Shown: positions 5,531 to 6,239 of the stretch, one piece after another
Layout of the letters: each line of letters starts with the position of its first letter
Position numbering within the stretch: the first letter of the stretch is position 1
NCBI GenBank assembly: GCA_900764025.1
Contig: CAAFMM010000329.1
Span: 1 to 6,239 of the forward strand
DNA: 6,239 bases
Reading direction: 5' to 3'
From: an uncultured Collinsella sp.
GTDB lineage: Bacteria > Actinomycetota > Coriobacteriia > Coriobacteriales > Coriobacteriaceae
Translations under genes and position numbers: made by a program
Notes under the pieces: generated by a model
Database searches by the model: none
What the model saw: the letters and a program-made list of their open reading frames with translations, nothing else
Told to the model about the DNA's origin: nothing

Positions 5531-6019
5531 CTAATCTGTCTGATCGTCGATGAGCCAGCAGTCGGTCCCATCAGTGAGCAGCGTCCTGGCTGACCGGGAT
5601 ACCGCCGCGATGCGTTGGATTTTGCCTTTTCGATCTTCGGCCTCGGACCTCAGCTTCGACTCTCCGGAGCGTAGGCTCGCGCGCATCTCAACCTTAGCTT
5701 CGAGGAGTTGCTCTTTTGCAGCGGCTCTGGGGGTCTGAGAGACCAGCCTCTTGAGGGCGTTTCCCTGGGCTCCGCGAGGAAGCGCGATGGGCGCCCCTTT
5801 CATGCCCCCGATCTTCATCTCCATGAGCGCTGCGAGGACCTGCCTCTTTTTCAGAAAGCCCTGAGATTTGTCCAGGATCCGCTGTTCTTCGATGAGGGCG
5901 CTGCGGTCGTCCATGCTGCCGTCGTAGTACATGCGCGTCATGGCGAGCGCCGACAGGGCCTGGAGGCACCCCCCCCTTCGAGGCCTTTTGTCTCCATTCT
6001 GGGAATATATCCTGCTCAT
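5531..6019 (-). CDS. Hypothetical protein downstream of ABC-F gene, 5' end uncertain
   Basis: I do not recognise this product of up to 162 residues. From about residue 18 onward (for example CLQALSALAMTRMYYDGSMD) the codons favour G or C in the third position, which supports real coding. The first 17 codons do not, and they end in an eight-G tract (plus-strand C run 5969-5976). The start is therefore doubtful: the ATG at 6019 lies six bases past the ABC-F stop without a clear ribosome-binding site, and an in-frame ATG at 5941 is an alternative. A homopolymer length error could also have joined two frames. The protein looks mostly helical and basic, with LIEEQRILDKSQGFLKKRQ near the middle and a short acidic C-terminus, and no membrane segment. 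Spot counts give GC of about 55-60%, between the mob operon and the ABC-F gene. It may be a remnant or a small helper gene. Confidence 0.4.
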   Translation of the reverse strand: MSRIYSQNGDKRPRRGGCLQALSALAMTRMYYDGSMDDRSALIEEQRILDKSQGFLKKRQVLAALMEMKIGGMKGAPIALPRGAQGNALKRLVSQTPRAAAKEQLLEAKVEMRASLRSGESKLRSEAEDRKGKIQRIAAVSRSARTLLTDGTDCWLIDDQTD

Positions 6020-6025
6020 TTAGGG

Positions 6026-6239
6026 TTATTCGCGCTGAAAGATTTTGACTAGCTTGGTGTCCTTTATTTCGTAAATAATGTCTGCGATGTTCTCGACTAG
6101 CCTCTTATCGTGGGAGACGAACACTATCGTTCCGGCATAGGCGCTCATCATCTGCTCGAGGGCTTCGGCGCTCTTGATGTCCAGGTAATTTCCAGGCTCG
6201 TCCATGAGCAAGATGTTGTATCTGCCCAGCAGCATCTTC
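6026..6239 (-). CDS. ABC-F family ATPase, C-terminal part (gene continues past window)
   Basis: Only the last 70 or so residues are present; the gene begins beyond the right edge, so the methionine near the edge is not a real start. The fragment is the end of the second ATPase domain of an ABC-F protein, a soluble ribosome-associated twin ATPase. Walker B is ILLMDEP, followed by a D-loop variant GNYLD where most members have TNHLD, and the H-switch [15 protein letters not shown]. The chain ends about 20 residues after the H-switch, so there is no long C-terminal extension. Several ABC-F members without a transporter domain protect the ribosome from lincosamides, streptogramins A and pleuromutilins (Lsa/Vga types); others are translation factors. 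Location on a mobile element and a hand-counted GC near 49%, well below the mob genes, favour an acquired resistance gene. The subclass cannot be fixed from this fragment. Confidence 0.85.
   Translation of the reverse strand, partial: KMLLGRYNILLMDEPGNYLDIKSAEALEQMMSAYAGTIVFVSHDKRLVENIADIIYEIKDTKLVKIFQRE

Noticed and set aside
5708..6052. 114-codon plus-strand frame opposite the minus-strand hypothetical
   Set aside because: It has no ribosome-binding site or motif, and third-position GC bias favours the minus-strand frame instead.
1..6239. CRISPR array, tRNA or rRNA genes, insertion-sequence ends
   Set aside because: I found no regularly spaced repeat array, no tRNA cloverleaf landmarks, no rRNA-like sequence, and no transposase or paired terminal repeats.

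Overview
The window is part of a mobile element from a high-GC bacterium. The coding core (about 660-5500) is very GC-rich with strong third-position G/C. The gene set (plasmid-type ParA and ParB, a MobC-like relaxosome protein, a MOBP-type relaxase) is that of a mobilizable plasmid or integrative mobilizable element. High GC, actinobacterial-style leaders and the relaxase's appearance suggest a gut actinobacterium such as a member of the Coriobacteriia. That taxonomic call is inference from composition and remembered family resemblance, not from a search. No replication initiator, integrase or type IV secretion gene is in the window, so plasmid versus integrated element cannot be decided.

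Layout. 1-660 has no convincing gene. It starts with an AT-richer stretch carrying a perfect 12-bp inverted repeat (58-90), followed by GC-rich sequence with a GNRA-loop, terminator-like hairpin (463-490). At 666-1037 is a YraN-like protein with a degraded nuclease motif, closed by a terminator. The next 200 bases hold two inverted-repeat blocks sharing a 9-base direct repeat, placed as operator or centromere sites ahead of overlapping parA (1242-2006) and parB (1993-2949). From 2950 to 3159 runs a chain of hairpins, the best oriT candidate. Then comes a tightly overlapping mobilization operon: mobC-like (3160), relaxase (3594), an unrecognised 184-residue protein (4862) and a 34-residue hydrophobic, basic peptide (5391), ended by a strong terminator at 5497-5529.

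The right end (5531-6239) reads on the opposite strand and has clearly lower GC. It contains the C-terminal end of an ABC-F ATPase, possibly a ribosome-protection antibiotic-resistance protein, running off the window, and downstream of it an unrecognised reading frame whose 5' part crosses an eight-G tract. This end looks like a separately acquired cargo module.

How the parts fit: ParA and ParB would segregate or stabilise the element, with the inverted repeats at 1092-1172 as likely binding sites. The MobC-like protein and relaxase would nick at an origin of transfer, most likely in the 2951-3140 hairpin cluster, and use a conjugation channel supplied by another element. The ABC-F gene would be the selectable passenger.
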